The notes under the pieces are model-generated. The model made no database searches, had not been told where the DNA came from, and saw only the letters and a list, made by a program, of their open reading frames with translations. From assembly GCF_000148995.1 (NCBI RefSeq), contig NZ_GL538352.1:1133178-1197177 (forward strand): a DNA stretch of 64,000 nt, written 5' to 3'. This DNA comes from Listeria grayi DSM 20601. GTDB lineage: Bacteria; Bacillota; Bacilli; Lactobacillales; Listeriaceae. Shown piece after piece: positions 21,069 to 30,013 of the stretch; positions within the stretch are counted from its first letter, which is position 1, and each line of letters starts with the position of its first letter. A program made the translations under genes and the position numbers.

Positions 21069-21692
21069 TTATTCTACTGGTTCTTCATTTGTACCATGTG
21101 CTGCTTCCGGTTCCGCAACTTCTTCAGTTGTCGATTCTTCTTCAACACGTGGTGCAGTTACTGTAGCAATAACTTCTTCACCATCTGTTATGATTTCAAA
21201 AGCTTTGCTTGTGGAAATTTTGGAAACTTCAACAGAATCGCCGATACCTAATTCGCTGATATCTACTTCTACGCTTTCAGGAAGTTTGTCCGGAGTAGCC
21301 GAAACAGTTACTTCATGTAAGACTTGTTGCAAGACGCCGCCTTCTTTGACACCTGTAGATTCACCAACAAGGTCGATACGAACTTCCGCTTCTACTTCTG
21401 CCTTCATGTCTACTGCTAAAAGATCGACATGGACTAATTTGTTTTTCAAAGGATCTATTTGGTAATCATGTAATAATACGTTTACTTTCTTGCCATCTAA
21501 ATTGACTGTAAAAACAGCGTTACGGCCGTTCTCACGCACCAATTTAAGTAGGTCTAATTCATCAACAGATACAGGAACGTTTTCGGATTGATAGCCATAT
21601 ACAATTGCTGGGATCCGACCACTTTCGCGCACCTCTGTGATATTAGAATGCGGTTTTGTTTCTCTTTTTTTAATGTCTAATACGATTGCCAT
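21069..21692 (-). CDS. rplY: general stress protein Ctc, ribosomal protein bL25 family
   Basis: Binds 5S rRNA on the large subunit. The 207-residue protein has the N-terminal L25 domain (MAIVLDIKKRETKPHSNITEVRESGRIPAIVYG) and the C-terminal TL5/CTC domain, then an acidic Glu-rich tail. In Bacillus and Listeria ctc is a SigB-responsive stress gene; I did not find a convincing SigB promoter here. The ATG at 21692 follows GGAGTGA. Confidence 0.95.
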   Translation of the reverse strand: MAIVLDIKKRETKPHSNITEVRESGRIPAIVYGYQSENVPVSVDELDLLKLVRENGRNAVFTVNLDGKKVNVLLHDYQIDPLKNKLVHVDLLAVDMKAEVEAEVRIDLVGESTGVKEGGVLQQVLHEVTVSATPDKLPESVEVDISELGIGDSVEVSKISTSKAFEIITDGEEVIATVTAPRVEEESTTEEVAEPEAAHGTNEEPVE

Positions 21693-21751
21693 TTTTATCA
21701 CTCCACTCATTCATTTGTGTACATCACTTACTTTACCCCGTTATTTTTATT

Positions 21752-22303
21752 TCAAACGCCCTTATCTGCTAATTTTGCATCAATGATCTCCCAGCCAGCC
21801 TGTTTTGCAGCTGAATAATCCCCGCTTTTCCAATTAACAGGTTCCCTGCCGAGATAAGCTTCAAAGCCAAACTTGCGATACATGGCAATCGCAGGATAAC
21901 TCCACGTTTGTGTAGTAAGATAAATTTTTTCCGTTATTGCTTGTTTCAATATTTTCGACAGTAACGCTTTTCCGATCCCCCGCCCATTATGAGCAGGATG
22001 CACAGCTACCCAATGGACTCTATCTAATTCTGTTCCAAAGAGATCGCCCCGCCAAAGGCTGGCAGTGCCGATAATTTCATTTGTCAGACAGTCACGCACG
22101 AACCAGCAATTACATTCCGCTAGTTTAATAGAAGGAAGATACTCATTTTCAAAGCGTTGTTCTGCCGCAGCAAGGCTTTCCATCTGTCCTGTTTTCCATT
22201 GTAGAAATGCCCATACTTTTTCCATCCCTTTTTGATAGGAAACAAATTCATAATTCGCTGGAAGTGAAAAATCTGGATAAGCTGTGTCGATTTCTTTTGT
22301 CAT
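21752..22303 (-). CDS. GNAT-family N-acetyltransferase
   Basis: A 183-residue acetyl-CoA-dependent transferase. The acetyl-CoA-binding region is VHWVAVHPAHNGRGIGKALLSKIL (motif A, Q/RxxGxG/A form as NGRGIGKA) at roughly 113-136, and a typical final motif YRKFGFEA lies near 165. The N-terminal 50 residues are not diagnostic, and no substrate can be named. It is divergent from ldh, with 265 nt between the two starts. Confidence 0.82.
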   Translation of the reverse strand: MTKEIDTAYPDFSLPANYEFVSYQKGMEKVWAFLQWKTGQMESLAAAEQRFENEYLPSIKLAECNCWFVRDCLTNEIIGTASLWRGDLFGTELDRVHWVAVHPAHNGRGIGKALLSKILKQAITEKIYLTTQTWSYPAIAMYRKFGFEAYLGREPVNWKSGDYSAAKQAGWEIIDAKLADKGV

Positions 22304-22504
22304 TATGACAGGATAATAAGGAATCGTCTTATCTAATATTTTAAAAATCTCCTTTCAGAATCATTTTAATTGATTTTATCACAATTTACGTTTATAAATG
22401 AGAAAATAGGTAATTGTCTAAAAGAGAAAAGATTAGGAACAACTGTACTATAGCGCTTACATAAAAAAACTATAACAATTATGAAAAAACACGTAGTTCA
22501 AGTC

Positions 22505-22532
22505 TTCACAAATTGGAATAACGTGGTATACT
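22505..22532 (+). promoter_or_regulatory. ldh promoter
   Basis: TTCACA (22505-22510), 16-bp spacer, TATACT (22527-22532), 36 nt upstream of the ldh ATG. A Rex site might be expected for a fermentation gene, but only a half-like TTCACAA is seen at the -35. Confidence 0.6.
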
Positions 22533-22568
22533 GTATTAGTGAAGAGTTAAACAAAGGAGGAAATTAAA

Positions 22569-23507
22569 ATGAAAGATCATCAAAAAATTATCCTAGTAGG
22601 CGACGGAGCGGTAGGTTCCAGCTACGCATTCGCATGTGTTAACTTAAATATCGGCCAAGAATTCGGCATAATCGACATAGATAAAGACAGAACTATTGGG
22701 GACGCAATCGATCTTAGTCACGCAGTTCCTTTCTCCCGTCCTAAAAAGATCTATTCTGCTAACTACAGCGACTGCAGCGATGCAGATATCGTCGTTGTTA
22801 CTGCAGGTACTGCTCAAAAACCAGGCGAAACACGATTAGATTTAGTAAACCGCAATATCCGTATCATGAAAGGTATTGTAGATGAAGTAATGGCAAGCGG
22901 GTTTGACGGCATCTTCTTGATCGCTTCCAATCCTGTAGACATTTTGACTTACGCAACTTGGAAATTCTCCGGTCTTCCAAAAGAACGCGTTATCGGATCA
23001 GGTACAAGCTTAGATACAGCTCGCTTCCGTATGTCGATTGCTGATTATTTGAAAGTAGATGCGCGTAACGTCCATGGCTACATTTTAGGCGAACACGGCG
23101 ACACTGAATTCCCAGCATGGAGCCATACAACAGTTGGTGGTCTGCCAATTTCCGAATGGATCAACGAAAATGAAAAAGGAGCAATGGACACCATCTTTGT
23201 CAGCGTTCGTGATGCCGCTTATGAGATCATCAATAAAAAAGGGGCGACCTTCTATGGGATTGCCGCTGCACTTGCTAGAATCACTCAAGCGATCCTAAAT
23301 AACGAAAATGCGATCTTGCCACTTTCCGTATATTTAGACGGACATTATGGCTTGAAAGATATTTACATTGGCGCTCCAGCAGTCGTTAATAGAAAAGGCG
23401 TGCGTCATATCGTTGAGATGAAGCTCTCGGATACAGAGCAAGAGCAAATGAATGCTTCTGCAGCGACGTTGCAAAAAGTATTGGATGATGCTTTGAAGAG
23501 CCTGTAA
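22569..23507 (+). CDS. ldh: L-lactate dehydrogenase
   Basis: Reduces pyruvate to L-lactate with NADH, recycling NAD in fermentation. The 312-residue protein shows [12 protein letters not shown] at the NAD site, the substrate Arg in [13 protein letters not shown], and the catalytic His in [12 protein letters not shown]. Start ATG is 8 nt after AAAGGAGG. It marks the right border of LIPI-1 in pathogenic Listeria and therefore anchors the comparison of this interval. Confidence 0.97.
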   Translation: MKDHQKIILVGDGAVGSSYAFACVNLNIGQEFGIIDIDKDRTIGDAIDLSHAVPFSRPKKIYSANYSDCSDADIVVVTAGTAQKPGETRLDLVNRNIRIMKGIVDEVMASGFDGIFLIASNPVDILTYATWKFSGLPKERVIGSGTSLDTARFRMSIADYLKVDARNVHGYILGEHGDTEFPAWSHTTVGGLPISEWINENEKGAMDTIFVSVRDAAYEIINKKGATFYGIAAALARITQAILNNENAILPLSVYLDGHYGLKDIYIGAPAVVNRKGVRHIVEMKLSDTEQEQMNASAATLQKVLDDALKSL

Positions 23508-23527
23508 GAACAATTATCTAAATATAA

Positions 23528-23559
23528 AACACCTTGCGACTTCGGCAAGGTGTTTTTTT
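23528..23559 (+). terminator. intrinsic terminator of ldh
   Basis: 10-bp stem AACACCTTGC / GCAAGGTGTT with a 7-nt loop and T-run. Confidence 0.92.
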
Positions 23560-23643
23560 ATGAAATAGTTATATCTTCGTTTATCATTTGAGAAAACTAA
23601 TGCTTCGTGTTACGCTAACTAAAAAACAAAGGCTGTGAAACTA

Positions 23644-24015
23644 ATGTATACAATTGCCGAAACCGCTGAAAAATTTGGGATATCTAAAAATGCCTTGCGT
23701 TATTATGAAAAAGAAGGACTGTTAAATCCTGTGACGCGCAATCAAAACGGGATTCGTTTTTATTACAAGAAAGACCTTCTCGAAATCAATAAAATTGTTC
23801 ATTTACGCAGATTAGGAGCCTCTCTCAAAGAAATCAAAGAATTTAATTTTGATGAGGAAACTGCGACAAGTGAAATTATCCAACACAGAATCTCTTTTTT
23901 AGAACATTTGGATCTAAAACTCCAGCAAAATATCTTGTCCATCAAAGAACAGGAAGCCTATCTCCAAAAGAAGATCAAACATCTTAAAAGCATTGAAAAA
24001 GACCTATCTAAATAA
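23644..24015 (+). CDS. MerR-family transcriptional regulator (pair 1)
   Basis: A 123-residue regulator with an N-terminal winged helix (YTIAETAEKFGISKNALRYYEKEGLL, about 2-27) and a C-terminal coiled coil for dimerisation. The C-terminal effector domain is short and has no cysteines, so metal sensing is unlikely; it resembles the AdhR/NmlR type that reacts to carbonyls. The ATG at 23644 and a GTG at 23635 are both possible; no clear Shine-Dalgarno decides. It is convergent with an SDR whose promoter (24838-24868) has MerR features. Confidence 0.85.
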   Translation: MYTIAETAEKFGISKNALRYYEKEGLLNPVTRNQNGIRFYYKKDLLEINKIVHLRRLGASLKEIKEFNFDEETATSEIIQHRISFLEHLDLKLQQNILSIKEQEAYLQKKIKHLKSIEKDLSK

Positions 24016-24017
24016 AA

Positions 24018-24044
24018 AAGAAAGAGAAATAACTCTCTTTCTTT
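24018..24044. terminator. bidirectional terminator between MerR and SDR (pair 1)
   Basis: 10-bp stem AAAGAAAGAG / CTCTTTCTTT between convergent genes, with A/T runs on both sides. Confidence 0.75.
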
Positions 24045-24804
24045 ACCAAGGGACGATTCCGTCTGTGTCACTAAACGTTATATTAGTGGTATTATCTTCA
24101 TCTGTCGCAAGCTCTACCAAACGTTTGACACCTTCTTCCACAGATTTAGCCCCCATTTTCTTAGCAGCTTCCGGATCTCCACCGCCAAATTCAGTTGCTA
24201 CCATCCCTGGGCTTACCGCATTTACAGTAATCTTACTATCCTCTAGTCCTTCTAATTCTCTTGCCAGTCTAATTGTAAACATGTTTAAAGCAGCCTTAGA
24301 AGCCTGATACCCTACCGCACTCGCATTGTATACTCTTGAACCAGGATCCGTCGCCGCCCCAAGGGAACCCATAATACTCGACATATTGATAATTTTAGCC
24401 TGCTGGCTTTTCTTCAACAAAGGCAGCATTGCCTGAGTTGTATCGACCACTCCGAAAAAGTTGACATCGAAATCCTTTCTCATGATTTCTGTTTTCATCG
24501 TAGTTGGTTGTTCAAAGTTATCCAATGCGATACCAGCATTATTGATCAAGACAGATAAGTATCCATAGTCTTGTGCGATTTTCCTCGTAGCCTTCTCAAT
24601 AGAAGCTTTATCTGTTACATCTAGCTGTATAAAAGCGGCATTTATTCCTAATTTCTTTAATTTCTCCGTTGCTTCGCTTCCGCTCTCGCTACTTCTTGCC
24701 CCAACCAAAATATGGTGACCGAATTCGCCGATCTCTTTCGCTAGTTCAAATCCCATTCCGCGATTCGCGCCGGTAATAAGTGTTACCTTCGTTGATTTAT
24801 CCAT
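24043..24804 (-). CDS. short-chain dehydrogenase/reductase (pair 1)
   Basis: SDR of 253 residues: TGANRGMG cofactor motif at about 12-19, NNAG, catalytic Ser in NMSSIMGSLG, and YQASK with an unusually long insert between Ser and Tyr (ATDPGSRVYNASAVG). Basic residues after beta-2 (VGARSSES) suggest NADPH. The substrate is unknown; carbonyl reduction is plausible given a MerR-type promoter. The ATG at 24804 lies behind AGGAGGAG. It is adjacent to and convergent with the MerR gene. Confidence 0.87.
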   Translation of the reverse strand: MDKSTKVTLITGANRGMGFELAKEIGEFGHHILVGARSSESGSEATEKLKKLGINAAFIQLDVTDKASIEKATRKIAQDYGYLSVLINNAGIALDNFEQPTTMKTEIMRKDFDVNFFGVVDTTQAMLPLLKKSQQAKIINMSSIMGSLGAATDPGSRVYNASAVGYQASKAALNMFTIRLARELEGLEDSKITVNAVSPGMVATEFGGGDPEAAKKMGAKSVEEGVKRLVELATDEDNTTNITFSDTDGIVPW

Positions 24805-24837
24805 CGTCTATCTCCTCCTATCAAAGTTTACCTTTAT

Positions 24838-24868
24838 AGCATATCAAGTTCGCGTTGGGCGAACGCAA
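24838..24868 (-). promoter_or_regulatory. MerR-type promoter (19-bp spacer) of SDR pair 1
   Basis: Minus strand TTGCGT (24863-24868), 19-bp spacer, TATGCT (24838-24843). A perfect dyad GTTCGC-N5-GCGAAC begins at the -35 and fills the spacer. Overlong spacers with a central dyad are the hallmark of promoters untwisted by MerR-family activators. Confidence 0.7.
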
Positions 24869-24895
24869 CTATAAACCCATAAAAACAAGTAAATT

Positions 24896-24923
24896 AAAAA
24901 AGCGATGAGAAAATCCCATCGCT
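24896..24923 (-). terminator. terminator of SDR pair 2
   Basis: 7-bp stem AGCGATG / CATCGCT and A-run on the plus side, giving a T-run on the minus strand, 11 nt past the SDR stop. Confidence 0.75.
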
Positions 24924-24933
24924 CTGCGTTTAT

Positions 24934-25653
24934 TTACCAGGCTAATACGCCATTTTTATCAAAAAATACACCATTATGTCTTTCTCCATCTAATGTATAT
25001 TTTAAAATAATGCCAGCCGCTTCTTCTTTTGTGATTCCGCCTGGAGCATTATTATTTAAATCCGTCGTAGTAAAACCGGGTGTGACCGCAAATACTTGTG
25101 CCGGGCTGTCTTTTAGTTCCAGTGCCATTGAGACCGTCATGGCGTTATTGGCTGTTTTGGAAGCATTGTAGTCAAAACTATTGAGTGCCGCTGTCCGTTC
25201 TTGATGATCCATCATTAACGATAGTGATGCCATGTCGATTGAGACATTAACGATTGTAGCGCCATTTCCTTTCAATAATGGCAGCAAAAGCTGATTGAGA
25301 CGAAATGTCCCAAAGAAATTTACTTCAAAAGCATTTCTTAAACCTTCTTCTGTCGTCTTTGAGAAACCTTTGGCAAATTCTCCCGGCATCCCGGCGTTAT
25401 TGATCAAAAGCGAAATGTCGGGATATTCCTGCGTTATTATTTTGACTGCTGATTCGACACTTTCTTTATCTACTAAGTCGATTTCTAAAAAAGCAACATC
25501 TAACCCTTGCGCTTGTAATTCAGTCACTGCTTGCTTGCCTTTTTCTGCATCGCGAGCTCCCAATACCACTTTCCAGCCTTTTCCCGCCAGCTGCCTCACT
25601 GTTTCCAGTCCTATACCCTTATTAGCGCCTGTTACCAATGCTGATTTTGTCAT
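24934..25653 (-). CDS. short-chain dehydrogenase/reductase (pair 2)
   Basis: SDR of 239 residues with TGANKGIG at about 8-15, GARD after beta-2 (NADPH-type), NNAG, and YNASK. It resembles the SDR at 51597-52292 in length and start (both TG.NKGIGL, GWxVxxGAR, NFFGTFxLxQ), so these two are probably paralogues. I start it at the ATG at 25653 with GGAG close upstream; 12 extra in-frame codons lie upstream. It is divergent from the MerR at 25741. Confidence 0.86.
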   Translation of the reverse strand: MTKSALVTGANKGIGLETVRQLAGKGWKVVLGARDAEKGKQAVTELQAQGLDVAFLEIDLVDKESVESAVKIITQEYPDISLLINNAGMPGEFAKGFSKTTEEGLRNAFEVNFFGTFRLNQLLLPLLKGNGATIVNVSIDMASLSLMMDHQERTAALNSFDYNASKTANNAMTVSMALELKDSPAQVFAVTPGFTTTDLNNNAPGGITKEEAAGIILKYTLDGERHNGVFFDKNGVLAW

Positions 25654-25693
25654 CTCCACTACCTTCTTTCCTTTATTTTCGTGATACAATAGC

Positions 25694-25724
25694 AGTATAC
25701 CCTCCTACAGCAACTATAGGTCAA
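25694..25724 (-). promoter_or_regulatory. MerR-type promoter (19-bp spacer) of SDR pair 2
   Basis: Minus strand TTGACC (25719-25724), 19-bp spacer, TATACT (25694-25699). The dyad CCTAYAG-N3-CTRTAGG starts inside the -35 and spans most of the spacer. It lies between divergent SDR and MerR genes, so the same site could control both. Confidence 0.8.
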
Positions 25725-25740
25725 GAAAGGACTGTTGATT

Positions 25741-26118
25741 TTGTTTACAATCGGGACGACCGCTAAAAAAACTGGCATCAGCATTGGCACTCTGCGCTTT
25801 TATGAAGAAAAAGGATTGGTAAGCCCTAGCCGAAATGCGTCAAAACAACGTATCTACACAGAAGAACAAATCTCCTTACTTACCTTTATTCGGTATCTGA
25901 GGCGATCCGGCATGCCTATCAATACTATCCATTATTATCTACAATTAGCGGCCACCGGCCCGGAAACACTTTCTGAGCGGCAAGCTATTTTACAAAGACA
26001 AAAGGCGAATATCCTCTCTGAAATCGACGAAAAACAGCATGAACTAGCGGCAATCAATTTCAAAATAGCTAAAAACGAAAAGAAAAGAGCAGCATTTAGA
26101 CTCGACAATAATATTTAA
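25741..26118 (+). CDS. MerR-family transcriptional regulator (pair 2)
   Basis: A 125-residue regulator: FTIGTTAKKTGISIGTLRFYEEKGLV forms the DNA-binding helix-turn-helix and wing at the N-terminus, followed by a dimerisation helix (about 80-115). No cysteines are present in the effector part. I start at the TTG at 25741, 9 nt after AAAGGA; another TTG two codons earlier is closer to the Shine-Dalgarno than usual. It probably activates the divergent SDR through the 19-bp-spacer promoter. Confidence 0.83.
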   Translation: MFTIGTTAKKTGISIGTLRFYEEKGLVSPSRNASKQRIYTEEQISLLTFIRYLRRSGMPINTIHYYLQLAATGPETLSERQAILQRQKANILSEIDEKQHELAAINFKIAKNEKKRAAFRLDNNI

Positions 26119-26129
26119 TTCATTAGCCG

Positions 26130-26158
26130 ACTCCGTTATAAAACAACGGAGTTTTTTA
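26130..26158 (+). terminator. intrinsic terminator of MerR pair 2
   Basis: 8-bp stem ACTCCGTT / AACGGAGT with T-run on the plus strand. The 260 nt between it and the LPXTG gene are AT-rich and show no gene or clear promoter. Confidence 0.85.
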
Positions 26159-26418
26159 TCGCAAGGTGTGCTTTTTCATAATTGACTAATATAACGATTT
26201 TCCGTCCATTTATGTCGATTTTGTGTCATTTTCATTTTGTGAAAAACAATACTGAAATGCTCTAAAAAGGCTATTTAACAAACTTTCTAACCATCACAAA
26301 TATAAATATTCTGTTTTTTAAGAATATTCGTTTTTCAATTTTAACCTCCAACTCCATTGTTGAATAACACTCATTTTGTTACGATTTTTGCAAGATAAAT
26401 CACTTAGGAGGTTTTTAT

Positions 26419-28569
26419 TTGAAACGACTATTTTCAATTATAACGATTTGTATCGTATTGATGAGTTTGACAACAACACCAGTCTTTGCACAAACTACTG
26501 GTTCTACTGATAGCAACACCTTTGAGATCCCTAGCACAGCATTGAAAGGCTATTTAAATGGATTACTGAACCAGCCTGCCGACTCCCCGATCACCGAAGA
26601 ACAACTTAGCAAGATCACCTCTATTACTTTAAAAGGTGCCGAGTTTACGGACTTGACCGGCTTAGAAAAAGCTACCAACTTAATTTCTTTCCGCAATGAC
26701 GACACCAAAATCACGGATTTTTCGCCAGTCTTAAAAAACAAAACATTGGAATATTTAAGCATGAACAGTGAAACACTCACGAATGACAACTTCCCCGATA
26801 TAAACGACCAAGATAAGATCATTAATTTGACGCTCACAAGTTCGAACTTCACAAATGATATTTTCAAAAAGATTCATTTAATGCCTAATTTGGATTATCT
26901 CAATATCCAAAGCAATAGTAAAATAACGGATATCACTTTATTAGCTGACTTGCCGAAACTGAAAACATTGTTCGTCCAATTTGATGGGATCGTCGACTTT
27001 ACGCCGATCAATAATTTTAAAAACCTTAAATCGTTAGCCGCATTTGGTCAAAATATCGGCGACGGACATGCGCCAAAGAAAATCACGACAACACAATTGA
27101 AGTATGATGATAGCGCGGAAACGCTATTTATTCCTTTCTCCATTATGCCAAACCGTTTAACTAGCTTTGACGGGTATCAGCCGCCATTCACAAAATCTAA
27201 TTCCAGCAGCAACACGTATCTTTCCTTTAATGGCACAAAAGTGGATAATTCGCGTCTTAGCATCGATGATAATGGTGTCACTGTGAATAAGGTTTCTAAA
27301 GGTGATTTCGACTCATTAGAAACATTCTACTACAATGCCCGCTTTGATAACCCAACAGGTAGCTATCCGATCCCAGATTTCATGAATAGCTATACGATTT
27401 CTTCTGGAACTTACGAACAGACCTTTGAAGTCGCTCATAAATTAACGATCACTTCGAAAGATGCGATCACATTTAATCAAGGTAGCGATCTATCAGAAGC
27501 GGATTTCCTACAAGCGATTGATGCAAAAACAGATGACGGTACAGAAGTGACAAGCGATTTTACAGATGTCGTAGATTTAAACACACCAGGCACATATACT
27601 GTGACATTGAATGCCCAAAATGAAGGTGGACTAAAAGCAGAACCTACTACGGTCACAGTCACCGTTATAGCGAAACCTGTTATCGAAGCAGATAAGGAAA
27701 TCACCTATAATGTAGGAGAACCTGTTGATGCTGAGCAGTTCTTAAAAGATATCCACGCTACAGTGACACCGGAAAACTTGGAAATCATGAATGACTTTAC
27801 CAAGCAAGTCGATTTTGATAAACCGGGCACGTATATCGTGACACTTGATGCTCAAAACGACAGGGGAATGAAGGCTGATCCCGTGGAAATAACTGTTAAG
27901 ATCTCGCCAAGACCAATCATTCAAGCGGATAAAGAAATCACTTACACGGTCGGTGATGCGATCGATGCTGAGCAGTTCTTAAAAGATATCCATGCCACAG
28001 TGACGCCGGAAAACTTGGAAATCACGAACGACTTTACTAAGCAAGTCGATTTCAGCAAGACTGGTACTTATACCGTGACGCTTGGCGCTGTGAATGATCG
28101 CTCTCAAGCAGCTGAGCCTGTTGTTGTAAAGGTGAACGTAGTCGCGAAAGAGGATACGAATGAAAATGGTCAAAATCCAGAGGACTCCGATAAGCCGAAG
28201 AATGATACCGATAAGCCAGCAACTGATAAGGAAGCATCGAAAGAAGAAGCATCTCATGGTTCGGATAATAGCCAAGCAACTAAGGACCATGCGATGGAAA
28301 CGATCGCCACAGACCCTATCATGCATCAAAGCGGTCTGCTTGCCGCAGAACACGTAATTTCCCAAACAGCGCAACCAGCAGAAAGAAGCAACACCATAAT
28401 GCAACAAGTACAACAAAGCTACGTAAAAGCTGCCGGCAAGTATTCTCAAACGGATGATGCACACGCATTATTGCCGAAAACTGGCGATACGGCAAAGCCA
28501 CTACTTGGATTATTTGGAACAGCTTTTGCAGCCTTTGCCTTTGTTCTTTTACGCCGTAAAGGAAAATAG
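26419..28569 (+). CDS. LPXTG cell-wall surface protein with irregular LRR and Ig-like repeats
   Basis: Predicted sortase A substrate of 716 residues. A signal peptide (1-24, ending TPVFA) is followed by a region with leucine-rich-repeat character (about 60-200; [26 protein letters not shown]). Then come three Ig-like repeats of about 75 residues (about 345-575); the last two are nearly identical around [20 protein letters not shown] Lys/Asp/Glu-rich stalk and the LPKTG motif (685-689) with hydrophobic segment and RRKGK tail follow. It resembles internalin-class or adhesin proteins but has no regular 22-residue LRR ladder. TTG start, 7 nt after AGGAGG. No match to ActA, InlA or other LIPI proteins. 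Confidence 0.88.
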   Translation: MKRLFSIITICIVLMSLTTTPVFAQTTGSTDSNTFEIPSTALKGYLNGLLNQPADSPITEEQLSKITSITLKGAEFTDLTGLEKATNLISFRNDDTKITDFSPVLKNKTLEYLSMNSETLTNDNFPDINDQDKIINLTLTSSNFTNDIFKKIHLMPNLDYLNIQSNSKITDITLLADLPKLKTLFVQFDGIVDFTPINNFKNLKSLAAFGQNIGDGHAPKKITTTQLKYDDSAETLFIPFSIMPNRLTSFDGYQPPFTKSNSSSNTYLSFNGTKVDNSRLSIDDNGVTVNKVSKGDFDSLETFYYNARFDNPTGSYPIPDFMNSYTISSGTYEQTFEVAHKLTITSKDAITFNQGSDLSEADFLQAIDAKTDDGTEVTSDFTDVVDLNTPGTYTVTLNAQNEGGLKAEPTTVTVTVIAKPVIEADKEITYNVGEPVDAEQFLKDIHATVTPENLEIMNDFTKQVDFDKPGTYIVTLDAQNDRGMKADPVEITVKISPRPIIQADKEITYTVGDAIDAEQFLKDIHATVTPENLEITNDFTKQVDFSKTGTYTVTLGAVNDRSQAAEPVVVKVNVVAKEDTNENGQNPEDSDKPKNDTDKPATDKEASKEEASHGSDNSQATKDHAMETIATDPIMHQSGLLAAEHVISQTAQPAERSNTIMQQVQQSYVKAAGKYSQTDDAHALLPKTGDTAKPLLGLFGTAFAAFAFVLLRRKGK

Positions 28570-28631
28570 AAACCAGAATTGACTTCCAGCTTTCTACAGA
28601 TTATTCTAAAACTAAAAGGAGGCTGATCACA

Positions 28632-28952
28632 ATGATCACGACTACATCCCCAACTATCGAAGGCAAACAAATCATTGAATATAAGAAAATCGTATTCGGT
28701 GAAGTCATCACTGGAATCAATGTATTAAAAGACATTGGTGCAGGTATCCGCAACTTTTTCGGCGGACGTTCCGGCGGCTATGAAGAAGAACTCATCCAAG
28801 CCCGTGAAGCGGCGATCGAAGAAATGGAGAACCGTGCAGAAGCACTTGGCGCCAATGCGATCATCGCTGTTGATGTCGATTATGAAGTACTGGGTGCAGA
28901 TAATGGCATGCTGATGGTATCTGTTTCCGGAACCGCTGTGGTTGTGGAATAA
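28632..28952 (+). CDS. UPF0145 / YbjQ family protein (lmo0208 type)
   Basis: A 106-residue protein of the YbjQ family (DUF74): [30 protein letters not shown] and the C-terminal [16 protein letters not shown] are characteristic. The family forms small pentamer-like rings; function is unknown, with heavy-metal binding only suggested. Its orthologue (UPF0145 protein lmo0208) lies between LIPI-1 and ldh in L. monocytogenes, so it is an original resident of this interval. Here it is next to prs instead. Start ATG behind AAAAGGAGG. Confidence 0.9.
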   Translation: MITTTSPTIEGKQIIEYKKIVFGEVITGINVLKDIGAGIRNFFGGRSGGYEEELIQAREAAIEEMENRAEALGANAIIAVDVDYEVLGADNGMLMVSVSGTAVVVE

Positions 28953-28959
28953 ATAAAAA

Positions 28960-28995
28960 GAAGCTGGTTTTTCCTAAATTGGAAAAACCAGCTTC
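28960..28995. terminator. bidirectional terminator between ybjQ and prs
   Basis: 15-bp perfect stem (GAAGCTGGTTTTTCC / GGAAAAACCAGCTTC) with a 6-nt loop between convergent genes. Confidence 0.92.
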
Positions 28996-29004
28996 CTTAG
29001 TTTA

Positions 29005-29961
29005 TTATTCAAACAACGAGCTCACAGAAGCATTCTCATGCACGCGCACGATCGCTTCGCCAAGCAATGGTGCAACAGACAGTTGTTCCATTTTGTCGAT
29101 CCATTTTTCTTCTGGTAAAGCAATGGAATTTGTAACCACTAATTTTTCGATCGGTGATTGGTCGATTCGCTCCATTGCTGGTCCAGATAAAACTGGGTGC
29201 GTACAACATGCGTAAACTTGTGTAGCGCCGGCATTTTTAAGTGCGTTGGCTGCTAATGTGATCGTTCCTGCTGTATCAATGATGTCGTCGATCAGGATAC
29301 AAACTTTTCCTTCTACATTCCCGACGATATTCATTACTTCTGCGACATTCGGACGCGGTCTGCGTTTGTCAATGATCGCAATCGGTGCTTTCAAACGATC
29401 TGCCATTTTGCGAGCGCGGGTAACTCCACCGTGATCAGGAGAAACGATGACTAGATCATTTCCTAGATGACGTTCGCCAAAATATTTGCTAAGCAAACGA
29501 ACTGCATTCAAATGGTCGATCGGGATATCGAAGAACCCTTGAATTTGCGGTGCATGCATGTCCAAAGTAATCATTCTAGTAGCTCCAGCTGTTTCGATCA
29601 AGTTTGCTACTAATTTAGCCGTGATCGGTTCTCTGCTGCGGGCTTTACGATCTTGTCTTGCATAGCCGTAATATGGCATTACAATATTGATCGTAGCTGC
29701 CGAAGCACGTTTTAGTGCGTCGATCATGATCAAAAGTTCCATTAAATTTTGATTTACTGGGTAGCTTGTTGATTGAATGACATATACGTGGCAGCCGCGG
29801 ATACTTTCTTCAATATTGATTTGGATCTCGCCATCACTAAAATGTGTAACACTTGATTTTCCCAGCTCAATTCCTACTTCTTTCGCAATTTCTTCTGCTA
29901 GTGCGCGGTTAGAGTTTAGCGAAAAGATTTTTAACTTCGGATCAAAATACTCGTTTGACAT
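29005..29961 (-). CDS. prs: ribose-phosphate pyrophosphokinase
   Basis: Makes PRPP from ribose 5-phosphate and ATP for nucleotide, His, Trp and NAD synthesis. The 318-residue class I enzyme shows [15 protein letters not shown], the metal/ATP region [38 protein letters not shown], and the PRPP loop [14 protein letters not shown]. It follows glmU by 52 nt, the normal glmU-prs arrangement, and marks the left border of LIPI-1 in pathogenic Listeria. Confidence 0.97.
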   Translation of the reverse strand: MSNEYFDPKLKIFSLNSNRALAEEIAKEVGIELGKSSVTHFSDGEIQINIEESIRGCHVYVIQSTSYPVNQNLMELLIMIDALKRASAATINIVMPYYGYARQDRKARSREPITAKLVANLIETAGATRMITLDMHAPQIQGFFDIPIDHLNAVRLLSKYFGERHLGNDLVIVSPDHGGVTRARKMADRLKAPIAIIDKRRPRPNVAEVMNIVGNVEGKVCILIDDIIDTAGTITLAANALKNAGATQVYACCTHPVLSGPAMERIDQSPIEKLVVTNSIALPEEKWIDKMEQLSVAPLLGEAIVRVHENASVSSLFE

Positions 29962-30013
29962 AATCAGCCTCCACTATTTTTATTAAAATTAAATTTAAAA
30001 ACAAACTTAGTCA

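Noticed and set aside
26275..26288. PrfA-box-like TTAACA upstream of the LPXTG gene
   Set aside because: Only the left half fits TTAACANNTGTTAA; the right half has four mismatches and no prfA gene is near.
27979..28464. 161-codon frame antisense to the LPXTG gene
   Set aside because: It mirrors the repeated Ig-like modules and Lys/Asp/Glu stalk on the opposite strand and has no ribosome site.
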